This document shows, piece after piece, positions 14,697 through 23,093 of a stretch of DNA of 64,000 bases. The stretch is from a virus. The notes under the pieces are model-generated. The model searched no databases, was not told the DNA's origin, and worked only from the letters and a program-made list of their open reading frames with translations. The stretch is from positions 1 to 64,000 of IMG/VR virus record IMGVR_UViG_3300035181_002093; one strand, written 5' to 3'. Made by a program: the position numbers and the translations under genes. The stretch's first letter is position 1; each line of letters begins with the position of its first letter.

Positions 14697-16820
14697 TCAC
14701 GCGGCGGGCGTGCGCCGGAAGTGCGCGACGAACCGCGGGATGAAGCGCTCGCATACTTTCATGTCCGACGTGATCGCAGCGTTCGACCACGGCAATGCAC
14801 GTCGAACAGCGCCTCCGTAGGTCTTGTCCCAGATGCGGCTGTCGAGAATGGCGACGCATCCGCGGTCGTCTTTGCTACGAATCAGGCGCCCCACGCCTTG
14901 GCGCAAGTCGATCAACATGTCGACCATCTGGACGTCACGGAAGGCGTCCTTGCCTGCCAGACGTTCTCGCGCCTTGATGATGGGGTCGTTGAACTGCGGG
15001 AACGGGAGCTTCGCCATGATGACGAGTCGCAACGCGCCGCCAGGCACATCCACGCCTTCCCAGAAGGACTTCGAACCCACCAGGATCGAATCGGGTGTCG
15101 CCTTGAACAACTTGAGCGCAGCGTTCGGATCGCCGTCCCACGGGTTCTTGCGATGCCCCTGCACGAACGTCCGTCCGGGGAAGCGTTGCTTGAGCGCGAC
15201 AGCGAACGCATCGAGTTCATCGTTCGCGGTGGTCAAGATGAACGCGCCACCGTCGGACAGCTCGACGAGCTTGACTGCCATGTCGACACGGCGCTGCATG
15301 ACGACGGCGTAGTCAGGGTTGTTCCGTCCGATCGCAGGCAGCTCGCGAGGCACGAACACGAAGCCCTGCGCGTCGTAGTTGAACGACGTCGGGAGCACCT
15401 CCGCCTTTGCCGGCGACAAGCCTGTCATGCTGGTCACGTGGTCGAAGGCGTCGTTGACCGCCAGCGTCGCGCTGCAGACCACGATCGTCTTGATGGCGCT
15501 GAAGTACTTGCCCGCAATACCGCCCACGCTCACCGGCGCACAGTTGATGCCGAATCGACCACGGTCATCCTGCGTCGCGTAGATCGCGGTGTTCGCGAGG
15601 ATGCGTTCCCGGCGCATCGCCTGCTCTTCGGGATTGGTGACCTCGAGGTCTGGGTCGACGACACCTTGGGCCGTCTGTAGGCCGCGTAGCAACGAATCGA
15701 CACGCCGCGTGGCTTGCGCGAGGAACGCGAGGTCGCGGGCGTTGCCTTCTTCCTTTCGCACCGCCTCGTGTGCCAGGTCGACTTCGATGCCGCGCATCTC
15801 TTCGTCGAACTCCGACAGCCCATCGTCGATCGGCGCGTACTCGCGCGGTTCTTCGGACTCGTCTTCCTTGGAGAACACCTCGGTGGACTTGGCCAGCTCG
15901 ACCGCCAAGGCGCGCAGCCCGTCGATGGCGGCGAGCGCGAGCACGGGTTGGAAGACCGGGATCTCCTTGGCGTTGGCCTCTTGGTAGTGCCGGTTGGGCA
16001 CCGCCTCGAACATCGCCTTCCAAGGCTCGAGCAGCTTGCCGATCGAAGGGAACGTGCTGCTCGTACGCTTGAGCAAGTCGTTCAGCGCGGTGATCGAATC
16101 TTCGCTCACCCGGTGCGTGAACGCCGAGCGGATCCCTGCCGCGAGCGTGTGCGCCTCGTCGATGATGAGGACGTCGTACGGCCCGCCCACCAGCTTGCCG
16201 TGACCGAAGTACATCTCGGCCCCCAACACGTGGTGGTTGATCACGATGAGCTTGGACTGGGAGACGTCCCGCTTGAGACGGACGTAGCCGCAGTTGTCGA
16301 AGTAGTCGCAGCGCTTGCCAACACAGTCTTCGGCGGACGCAGAGCCCCACCATCGCGGGGGCATTCCAGGGTACTCGGCCCGATCGCCGTAGAGGTTACG
16401 CCGGAGGAAGTCCATGTACGGCGCGCCGTCGTCGGGGTTCTTGGCGAGGATCGTCATCGCGGACAACTCGCAGGCGTAGTTGCCCTTCCCCTTCAAGGGG
16501 ATCGCGGTCGCGGAGGGCTGGTTCAGCACACGCTTCAACGTCGGGAAGTCTTTGCCGACGATCTGGTCCTGAAGCCCTTTTTTGGCCGTTGCCACCACGA
16601 CCCGACGCCCCGCAGCCAGAAGCGCCGGCAGGAGGTACGCATAGGTCTTGCCGGTGGCCACCGGGGCCTCGCAGAAGTAGGCTCCCCCGTCTCGAAGAAC
16701 CTCCTCGATGGAGTTCGCCATGATGATCTGGGGAGGCCGCGCTTCACGCACCAAGCCGTGCGCGGGATCGGTCAAGTAGTCGGTTACCGTGCGCATGCTG
16801 GGTGAGTCTGCCTTGCTCAT
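14697..16820 (-). CDS. DinG/XPD-like superfamily 2 helicase with Fe-S cluster
   Basis: The 707-residue protein (ATG 16820) has Walker A APVATGKT (residues 52-59), four cysteines at about 117, 166, 171 and 177 arranged as in XPD/DinG Fe-S domains, the DEAH box at 221-224 (LIIDEAHTL), motif III-like VVCSATLA, and C-terminal motifs V/VI (SFWEGVDVPGGAL and RQGVGRLIRS). Family members unwind DNA 5' to 3'. A roughly 150-residue acidic insertion precedes the second RecA domain. It is probably a replication or recombination helicase. It is divergent from the tail module (58-base gap). Confidence 0.92.
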   Translation of the reverse strand: MSKADSPSMRTVTDYLTDPAHGLVREARPPQIIMANSIEEVLRDGGAYFCEAPVATGKTYAYLLPALLAAGRRVVVATAKKGLQDQIVGKDFPTLKRVLNQPSATAIPLKGKGNYACELSAMTILAKNPDDGAPYMDFLRRNLYGDRAEYPGMPPRWWGSASAEDCVGKRCDYFDNCGYVRLKRDVSQSKLIVINHHVLGAEMYFGHGKLVGGPYDVLIIDEAHTLAAGIRSAFTHRVSEDSITALNDLLKRTSSTFPSIGKLLEPWKAMFEAVPNRHYQEANAKEIPVFQPVLALAAIDGLRALAVELAKSTEVFSKEDESEEPREYAPIDDGLSEFDEEMRGIEVDLAHEAVRKEEGNARDLAFLAQATRRVDSLLRGLQTAQGVVDPDLEVTNPEEQAMRRERILANTAIYATQDDRGRFGINCAPVSVGGIAGKYFSAIKTIVVCSATLAVNDAFDHVTSMTGLSPAKAEVLPTSFNYDAQGFVFVPRELPAIGRNNPDYAVVMQRRVDMAVKLVELSDGGAFILTTANDELDAFAVALKQRFPGRTFVQGHRKNPWDGDPNAALKLFKATPDSILVGSKSFWEGVDVPGGALRLVIMAKLPFPQFNDPIIKARERLAGKDAFRDVQMVDMLIDLRQGVGRLIRSKDDRGCVAILDSRIWDKTYGGAVRRALPWSNAAITSDMKVCERFIPRFVAHFRRTPAA

Positions 16821-16878
16821 GGGATAAACATCAAGACGATAGGTTGCTTTCCTAGTCCGTTCCTTGTACCAAGATTCC

Positions 16879-17481
16879 ATGCCAACTACGGATGACGCTC
16901 GCATCGGTGACTTCTCGCGCCCCGTGGTCGATCTGCCCAAGGCAGGCACCTCTCCGACCAAGGACGCGCTCGACCACGCCGAGCAAAAGCTCGAGGAGGC
17001 CGTCCAGCAAGACGAGGCGACCCTCAAGCCGATGGTCTCCTACGAAGAGCGTCTCAAGGAGATCGGCGTCACCAAGGTCAAGGCTGCCGAGATCATCGAC
17101 GCCGTCCTTCTCAAGGGCTACTACGCTGAGGACGTCGCGATCACGAAGTCCATCAAGGCCCGCTTTCGCACGCGCAACTCGCGCGACACGAAGCGCGCCC
17201 AAGAGCAGATCGAAGCCCAGCGCCTGACGTACGAGGTGCACTACAGCGAGCTGCTGGCACGCTTGCTGTTGGCGGCGTCGCTCGAGCGCTTCGCCGACGA
17301 CGCGTTCACTCACCTGCCCCGGGGCAGCAAGCACGACGCCATCGAAAAGTCCTTCTTCGACCGCTTGAGCTACGTCGAGAACCTGTCGGATCCGGCGATG
17401 CGGCTGCTCATCACCAAGCTCACCAAGTTCGACCGTATGATCAGCACCGTCCTCGAGGAGGGCGCCATCGAAAATTTCTAG
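16879..17481 (+). CDS. Putative tail assembly chaperone (G-like), frameshift donor
   Basis: The 200-residue acidic helical protein (ATG 16879, MPTTDDARIGDFSRP) sits two genes upstream of the tape-measure-like gene. The body contains a SYEERLKEIGVTKVKAAEII block and an arginine-rich helix. The last three codons before the stop are GAA AAT TTC TAG, which contain an in-phase A AAT TTC slippery heptamer. The -1 frame continues open into the next ORF, exactly the lambda G/GT layout. The function is inferred from this architecture rather than homology. Confidence 0.7.
   Translation: MPTTDDARIGDFSRPVVDLPKAGTSPTKDALDHAEQKLEEAVQQDEATLKPMVSYEERLKEIGVTKVKAAEIIDAVLLKGYYAEDVAITKSIKARFRTRNSRDTKRAQEQIEAQRLTYEVHYSELLARLLLAASLERFADDAFTHLPRGSKHDAIEKSFFDRLSYVENLSDPAMRLLITKLTKFDRMISTVLEEGAIENF
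17472..17478 (+). other. Candidate -1 programmed ribosomal frameshift site AAATTTC
   Basis: The heptamer is in the X XXY YYZ phase (A AAT TTC) and is immediately followed by the zero-frame stop TAG at 17479-17481. Slipping one base back gives CTA GGT CGC ... with no stop until 17867, adding about 129 residues to the 200-residue upstream protein. The downstream 40 bases are very GC-rich and could hold a stimulatory structure. Confidence 0.7.
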
Positions 17482-17507
17482 GTCGCCCGGGAGGCAACGC
17501 ACGCGCG

Positions 17508-17867
17508 GTGTTGTTCTCGCGCGGCATGCATCTGGCGCCCTACGGTTCTATTGAGGATCGCGTGATGCGCGAGATGGTCTTCCGGGAGCGCCAGGAGCGC
17601 GTGTCTCATGTCGATGCGATCGCCAAAATGATCGCGCGCGTGTTCAATGTGGATGCTGGAAAAGCGTTCGGCGGGATCGTTGCGGAGTACGCAGCCGAGG
17701 TCTTCCAAGAGACGTACGACCCCGAAGTCCTCAAGCGAAAGGTCGCGCGGCGCCGTGCTGCCCAAGCAGAGATCGTCGCGAAGCGTGAGCATGACGAGCG
17801 GCTGATCGAGCGGCTGAACCGGATGGGTGAGTTCTACGATCGCCAAAACCCGAAGAATGCCAAGTAA
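17508..17867 (+). CDS. Tail assembly chaperone T-like extension (reached by -1 frameshift)
   Basis: The visible frame from GTG 17508 encodes 119 residues, but the same frame is open back to the slip site at 17478. It is charged and helical, ending KREHDERLIERLNRMGEFYD. A GGGAGG lies 13 bases before the GTG, too far for good initiation, which favours production by frameshift. The fusion product would be about 329 residues. The tape-measure-like gene follows after 28 bases. Confidence 0.65.
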   Translation: MLFSRGMHLAPYGSIEDRVMREMVFRERQERVSHVDAIAKMIARVFNVDAGKAFGGIVAEYAAEVFQETYDPEVLKRKVARRRAAQAEIVAKREHDERLIERLNRMGEFYDRQNPKNAK

Positions 17868-17881
17868 CTGCTGGAATACGC

Positions 17882-17887
17882 TACAAT
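17882..17887 (+). promoter_or_regulatory. Possible -10 element (TACAAT) before the tape-measure-like gene
   Basis: CGCTACAATAACCCC lies in the 28-base gap, with the hexamer ending 8 bases before the ATG at 17896 and no Shine-Dalgarno sequence visible. It differs by one base from the TATAAT core of the three stricter CCCTATAATT sites. No -35 is recognisable. Confidence 0.3.
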
Positions 17888-17895
17888 AACCCCAA

Positions 17896-20800
17896 ATGGC
17901 AGACCAGCAGTCGAACGACACCATCCGCCAGATGATGTCGGGCTTCTCGGCGATGCAATTCAACCTTGGATTGCTGCCGATGCCGCAAGCCCAAGCGATG
18001 GGCGGCGCGGGTCAGCAGTTCCAAGCACCACCCCCACCACCGCCCGTGATGCACCCCGGTGAGGCGGCACTCCAGGCGTTGCAACGCCACGACAACATGG
18101 TGCAGCAGACGCTGCAGGCTGCACAGGTCACGCGCTACCAGCCGCCACCGTCAGCTCCGACGCCGTCGGTGAGCGCGATGGTCGGCATGGGCGCGATGAA
18201 CCCCTTCATGGCACCGCCGGTCGGCGGCGGGTTCAGTGGCGGGAACGGCGGGGGCGGCTATGGAGGCGGTGGATTCGCAGGCGGCGGCGCGTTTGCTGGT
18301 GGCGGCTTCGCAGGCGGCGGCGCTCCGCGGATGCCTTCGATCTTCAACCCGTTCGCACCCACGATGCCGCAGGCACACTTCGCATCGCCTGCAATGCGCA
18401 ACTTGCAAATGATGCAACACGCGCAATCAAGCGCGATGAGTATGGCGGCAGGCGTCACCGAAGGCGTGATGGGTGTTGGCGGCAGTGTGATCGGCGGCGC
18501 ATTGGGGTCGGCACTGGGTCCGCTTGGCACGATGGCAGGGTCGTGGCTCGGCGGCAAGATTGGCGGAGCTGTGTCGGGCGTGATGACGGGCAACGTCACA
18601 CAGGACTTTGCACGTGGACGACAGATTCAGCAGATGACGTCACCGTTCATGGTGTCAGGTTCGAACTTGAACATGATGACGGGTCAAGGGATGGACCCGA
18701 CAGCGGCACGTCAGACTGCGACAGGTCTCCGACACATGCAGCGTGACTATGACTTCGAGCGCACGGGGTTCAACTCCCAGGACGCGATGAAGATCATGCA
18801 GCTATCCGGGCAGCAAGGACTCCTGACGGGCGCGCAGTCACCGGACCAGCTCGTTGCGAAGGTCAAGGAGATCTCCAAGGCGGTCAAGGTGCTGATGAAG
18901 ATCACCGGCGACCCGGATGTGCGTGACGCCATCCATTCGCTCGGCGAGATGCGGACGATGGGCTTCCAAGGCCTCGCGGCGCAAGCAGGCGCTGTTGCGA
19001 ACCGTGCGGCGTTCGCACGCATGGCCGGTGTTTCCCAGGCGGAGATGGGTCAGTACGGTCAGATGGGCGCAGGCATGGCCCAACAGATGGGCCTTGCAGG
19101 TGCGACGGGTGTGATGGCGGGACAGGCAGGCGCAGGTCTAGCAAACATCGCGGGGTCGACGGGAGCGCTCAACGATCTGCAGATGGCGCGCGCTGGCGGT
19201 CACCAAGGCGTCGCACAGATCCTGGCGAAGGCGCAGCTCGGTGCGATGGACGACGGTCGTTACCTCGCGGCGTCACTCACACGGGACAAACACGGCGCAC
19301 TGACCGTCGATCCGAACCTCTATCGGCGCGCACAGGGCCTTTCGATGCAGGAGGTCTCGCAGATGGCGGCGACCAAGCGGCGCGAGATCGGCGTCTCGGG
19401 CAACCTCGAGTTCGCCAACCGCACCCAGGAGTTCACGGACCAGATCGCTCAGAAGCTCAGCCCGCTCGAGATGCAGCTGATGTCGTACCGCCAAGCGCAG
19501 GCGCTCCAGCAGAAGATCGGCCATGGTGCGGACCTCGCGGTAGGCTTCCGTGCGATGGGGATGTCGGAGACCGAATCGCGCACGATGGCGAAGATGGGTG
19601 AGAGCCGTGAGTTCTGGGACGCACAGGTCGATCAGCTCAAGGTCCGTCGTCGCGATGCCGCCGATGAAGATCGTGCGCGTCGCGAGCAGTACCGGACGCC
19701 TGGGCTCGGTACGCGAGCACGCCGTGCGATCGGGCGGTTTGGTGCGGGCGTGAGTGAGGCCATCTCATCACCCTTCCGGTCGATCTCGGAACACTTCGAG
19801 CGGGTTCACGAAGACGAGGCGGCTGCAGGGCGCGGCGAGCTTATCGATCGCTACAGCGAAGGTGAGATGGCGCGTACCGAAGGCGAACGTGGCATGGCAC
19901 GAGCGGGCCTCCGTCGCTTCGGACGACAATACGGCGAAGGCGCTGGCGAGAGCCCCATGGACCGTATCGGCACGACCCAGGGTCTTGGCGGGCACGCGGA
20001 CCGGCAGATGAACCGCATGGTTAGCTGGCTTGGCCTCACGGGCGAGAGTGATGAGAACCGGTTCGTCGAGATCGCAAGCCATTCACGGGGCAGCTTCGGC
20101 GGCTGGCACCCGTTTGCGTCGTTCGGCAACGTCGGCGACGCCGTTACACGCGTGCGTGACGTGAGCGAGGCGGGTCAAGCGGTCACACGCGGTGAGGCGA
20201 TGACGCGCGAGAAGGCGATGGCAGCCTACTCCGAGCTTCAGACCTCGGGGCAAGACACCCAACACAAGGACTTCAACGTACACAAGGGCCTGCAGGCGGC
20301 TGTGACCACGTTGCGTTCGAGCCTCGACGATCTGAAGGCTAGCGGTGTAGACAGTGCGTCGGCGGTAGGCGCTAGCGAACTACGTAAAGCGGGCATCGAG
20401 ATGTACAAGTCGCAGGGCTTTTCCGATAGCGACGCGGCGCAGAAGTACGAGGCCAACAAGCCCACCGTCAACGCCATGCTGACGCGTGAGATCATGCGCG
20501 GCGGTAACAAGGGCCACATCGAAACACTGATGAAGGCAAAGGACGTGCAAGAGGCGATCGGCGGTGTGGACTGGAAGCGCTCTCGAGAAGGTCACGAGAA
20601 GGCTATCAAGGCGCTGTACCGCAAGGCCGGACTCACGGGTACCAAGTACGGGTGGTTCAACAAGACCTCTGAGGAAATCTCCATCGACGAGAAGACGCGG
20701 GCGAGTCTGAAGGCGACGTTCGGTGCGGCAGACGTTGAGCGTGACAAGGACGGCAACCTCGCCAAGCGCGGCAAGGACATGCTTACACTTGCGGCTGCGT

Positions 20801-21522
20801 ACGCCACCGTTGCAGCCAATTCGACCCCGGCAGAGAAAGACAAGGCCAACGCGATCATCACGGCCATGCAAGGGGAATACGGTGACAAGTTCAGCGCACT
20901 CAAAGAAGACGCTGAAGAGAAGATGGGCCATATGGATGAGGACACGCGTAAAGCCCTCATCAAGACCGTGACGACAGGCGCGAGTCCGAAGGAAGCGGGA
21001 GAAGGCGTCGAAGCAATCGAAGGCGCGCTGGAGATGACGCTCGAAGGTGCCACCCAGAAGAAGTTCCTCCAGACATTGTCGGAGAAGGTGGGGGACAAGG
21101 GGCTTGCTGACGCTAAGTTCGCGGTCGACGCCGTCGAAGGGTTGACGGACACGCAGATGAAAAACCTCGAAGACACATCTCCGGCGCTCCACAAGAAGCT
21201 GCTGGCGGCGAGGGCCAAGCCCAAGGGTGCTGATCGAGACGCAGCAATCCAGAAAGTCATCTCGGAAGTTGGTGGCGTCACCAAGACAAAAGAGATCTCC
21301 GGCGGCGGCACCGACCGCTCCGCACAGGCTATCGACGATCAGATCTCCGCAGTCGAGGAGATGCGTGACAAGGTTGCCAAGGGCGACGCCAGCTCGTCGG
21401 ACATCGGACAACTCACGGCGGACAGCACGGTGTTGTTCTCGTCGTCGGTGAAGGACTTCCAAGAGTCGGTCACCACCCTCAAGCAAGTACTCAACAACTC
21501 CAGCCAACAGTCGAGATTTTAG
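17896..21522 (+). CDS. Putative tail tape-measure protein, 1208 aa
   Basis: The gene follows the frameshifted chaperone pair and is the largest early-module ORF. The N-terminal 180 residues are Gln/Met/Pro/Gly-rich, including a glycine repeat tract. Residues about 190-240 are a hydrophobic glycine-rich segment (GVMGVGGSVIGGALGSALGP) able to insert in membrane. The rest is long alanine-rich helix, as in tape-measure proteins that scale tail length and assist DNA ejection. The assignment rests on position, size and composition. A large baseplate or internal virion protein is the alternative. Confidence 0.65.
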   Translation: MADQQSNDTIRQMMSGFSAMQFNLGLLPMPQAQAMGGAGQQFQAPPPPPPVMHPGEAALQALQRHDNMVQQTLQAAQVTRYQPPPSAPTPSVSAMVGMGAMNPFMAPPVGGGFSGGNGGGGYGGGGFAGGGAFAGGGFAGGGAPRMPSIFNPFAPTMPQAHFASPAMRNLQMMQHAQSSAMSMAAGVTEGVMGVGGSVIGGALGSALGPLGTMAGSWLGGKIGGAVSGVMTGNVTQDFARGRQIQQMTSPFMVSGSNLNMMTGQGMDPTAARQTATGLRHMQRDYDFERTGFNSQDAMKIMQLSGQQGLLTGAQSPDQLVAKVKEISKAVKVLMKITGDPDVRDAIHSLGEMRTMGFQGLAAQAGAVANRAAFARMAGVSQAEMGQYGQMGAGMAQQMGLAGATGVMAGQAGAGLANIAGSTGALNDLQMARAGGHQGVAQILAKAQLGAMDDGRYLAASLTRDKHGALTVDPNLYRRAQGLSMQEVSQMAATKRREIGVSGNLEFANRTQEFTDQIAQKLSPLEMQLMSYRQAQALQQKIGHGADLAVGFRAMGMSETESRTMAKMGESREFWDAQVDQLKVRRRDAADEDRARREQYRTPGLGTRARRAIGRFGAGVSEAISSPFRSISEHFERVHEDEAAAGRGELIDRYSEGEMARTEGERGMARAGLRRFGRQYGEGAGESPMDRIGTTQGLGGHADRQMNRMVSWLGLTGESDENRFVEIASHSRGSFGGWHPFASFGNVGDAVTRVRDVSEAGQAVTRGEAMTREKAMAAYSELQTSGQDTQHKDFNVHKGLQAAVTTLRSSLDDLKASGVDSASAVGASELRKAGIEMYKSQGFSDSDAAQKYEANKPTVNAMLTREIMRGGNKGHIETLMKAKDVQEAIGGVDWKRSREGHEKAIKALYRKAGLTGTKYGWFNKTSEEISIDEKTRASLKATFGAADVERDKDGNLAKRGKDMLTLAAAYATVAANSTPAEKDKANAIITAMQGEYGDKFSALKEDAEEKMGHMDEDTRKALIKTVTTGASPKEAGEGVEAIEGALEMTLEGATQKKFLQTLSEKVGDKGLADAKFAVDAVEGLTDTQMKNLEDTSPALHKKLLAARAKPKGADRDAAIQKVISEVGGVTKTKEISGGGTDRSAQAIDDQISAVEEMRDKVAKGDASSSDIGQLTADSTVLFSSSVKDFQESVTTLKQVLNNSSQQSRF
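18231..18330 (+). repeat. Glycine-coding repeat tract with 17-base direct repeat
   Basis: Repeated GGC/GGN codons encode G-G-x-F-A-G-G-G-A units. The sequence TTCGCAGGCGGCGGCGC occurs exactly at 18274-18290 and 18307-18323, 33 bases apart, preserving reading frame. Such repeats can change length by slippage, altering the N-terminal linker of the tape-measure-like protein. Confidence 0.7.
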
Positions 21523-21524
21523 CC

Positions 21525-22646
21525 ATGGCCAACCCACTTGATTTCGGTCTGTTCGAACCTGCGAACAACAAGGGGCAGGACGTCTCGACGCTAGACGGGA
21601 CGCTGTTTGCGGTGCTCTCGCAAGGGCGAGTCAACGCGGTGACGGCAGCAGCGTCCAAGCCGGACATGTACAACCGCGGCCAGCAAGGCGTCTTCGGGGC
21701 GAACCCGTTGATGACGCCGAAGTACGCGCGGAACGACGGCAGGCTGCGTGACGCGGAGTTCCGCGACACGATGGCGCGGCTGTACATCTCGCTTGCCGAC
21801 GCAGGCAACCCGGCCATCGACGCCTACCTTGCGAGCCTGCCCAACCAGGAGACGAAAGCGCTCGCGCAGGTCCTGCTCTCGAGCGGGAAGGGCGGCTCCG
21901 CAGGTACCGGCTTCATCGACTTCTTCTTGACGTCAGCCAACGAGTCGTTCCAAGAAGTGATGCAGGTCGACAAGGTTCTCGCAGACGACTACGTCGCGTT
22001 CTACTACGGACAAAGCCCGCCGATGTTCCAGTACTCGGGCGTCCTGCTCAACTCGATGCAGGACGATCACCGCTCGGGATTCGCCCGCGCGTACCTCGAG
22101 CTGCTCCGAGGCACACAGCTCGCACGTCGCGGTGCTCTTGCCCGCCTGCGCTACGACTCCGTCATCGTGTCCGGCACGATGAACGCGCACCAACAAGTTC
22201 TGGTGGCTGACAACGAGCTGGCTGTTCAGTTCTCGTTCTCCTTCCTCGTGAAGGAGTACGTCATCCTGCCCAACGCCAAGTTCACCAAGATGCGTCCCGA
22301 GCAATACGTGCAGCTCGCCGCGCAGGCGGAGATCGCCAAGCTGGCGCCGACGGGCGTAGCCAACGACCAGCGTGTGCGCACGGTCTCGGTGACACCGCCC
22401 ATCCCTGCAGGTCAGTCAGCCGCAGGCACTCCCGCACCCACGACTGTGATCGACACGAGCCAGAACTCGATGGTGCAAACGGACGGCGCGGCTGCACAGT
22501 ACCGCCCGGGCTTGGACCCAACGGCGAACACCAAGGGCACGATTCAAACGCCGGCCCCAGCACCGCAGCAATCCTTCGCAACGATCAACCCGGCCAACAA
22601 CGTCTTGACGCCCACGCCCAACTCCTCTTTCCGCACGGTGCCGTGA
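21525..22646 (+). CDS. Putative baseplate/tail structural protein, 373 aa
   Basis: The ATG lies 2 bases after the upstream stop. The centre (FQYSGVLLNSMQDDHRSGFA, then ARLRYDSVIVSGTMNAHQQV and QFSFSFLVKEYVI) is beta-rich, like tail-tube or hub adaptor proteins. The last 100 residues are Pro/Thr/Ala/Gln-rich and probably disordered. It is located between the tape-measure-like and hub-like genes. I make no specific family claim. Confidence 0.55.
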   Translation: MANPLDFGLFEPANNKGQDVSTLDGTLFAVLSQGRVNAVTAAASKPDMYNRGQQGVFGANPLMTPKYARNDGRLRDAEFRDTMARLYISLADAGNPAIDAYLASLPNQETKALAQVLLSSGKGGSAGTGFIDFFLTSANESFQEVMQVDKVLADDYVAFYYGQSPPMFQYSGVLLNSMQDDHRSGFARAYLELLRGTQLARRGALARLRYDSVIVSGTMNAHQQVLVADNELAVQFSFSFLVKEYVILPNAKFTKMRPEQYVQLAAQAEIAKLAPTGVANDQRVRTVSVTPPIPAGQSAAGTPAPTTVIDTSQNSMVQTDGAAAQYRPGLDPTANTKGTIQTPAPAPQQSFATINPANNVLTPTPNSSFRTVP

Positions 22647-22649
22647 CCC

Positions 22650-23093
22650 ATGACCACCTGTTGGAACGGAACCGCGTCCCTCTTCGAGAAGCAGCTCCTG
22701 TTGCCGCTTCCGTCCTACCCGCTCGAGCAACTGCGGCAGCGGTTCTTGTATGCCGTCGTGGATCCGAACGACCTGAAGAAAGGCGCACGGATCGTCTTTC
22801 AGATGGCCTTCGAGACCGAACTCAGCGCGGTGCTGAACAAACTGATCACGCTTCCTGCAGACGTTCCTGAGTCGAACGTGTGTGAGCGTCGTCGCTTTCT
22901 TGACATCGATGGAAGCATGCGTTTGCAGCGCTACTTGATCGGGCCCGCAATCGATGCGCTCGGTGAGGTCCCCGCTATTCCACAGTCTTATGTCGAATTG
23001 ATCCGGCTCTACGCAATGGCGCCATATCCTCGATACCGTACGTGCGCGTTGGCCGCGACCGTGTGTCTCGCAACCCAGATGTTGATCGCATGA
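22650..23093 (+). CDS. Putative tail-associated protein, 147 aa
   Basis: The product is mostly helical with cysteine at several single positions. The C-terminus (MAPYPRYRTCALAATVCLAT) is hydrophobic. The start ATG lies 3 bases after the upstream stop, and its own stop overlaps the hub-like gene start (ATGA). Position suggests a small baseplate or tail assembly factor. I recognise no family. Confidence 0.5.
   Translation: MTTCWNGTASLFEKQLLLPLPSYPLEQLRQRFLYAVVDPNDLKKGARIVFQMAFETELSAVLNKLITLPADVPESNVCERRRFLDIDGSMRLQRYLIGPAIDALGEVPAIPQSYVELIRLYAMAPYPRYRTCALAATVCLATQMLIA

Noticed and set aside
15714-16805. 363-codon plus-strand frame opposite the helicase
   Set aside because: The minus-strand frame contains the Walker, DEAH and Fe-S cysteine motifs, so the plus frame is a shadow.
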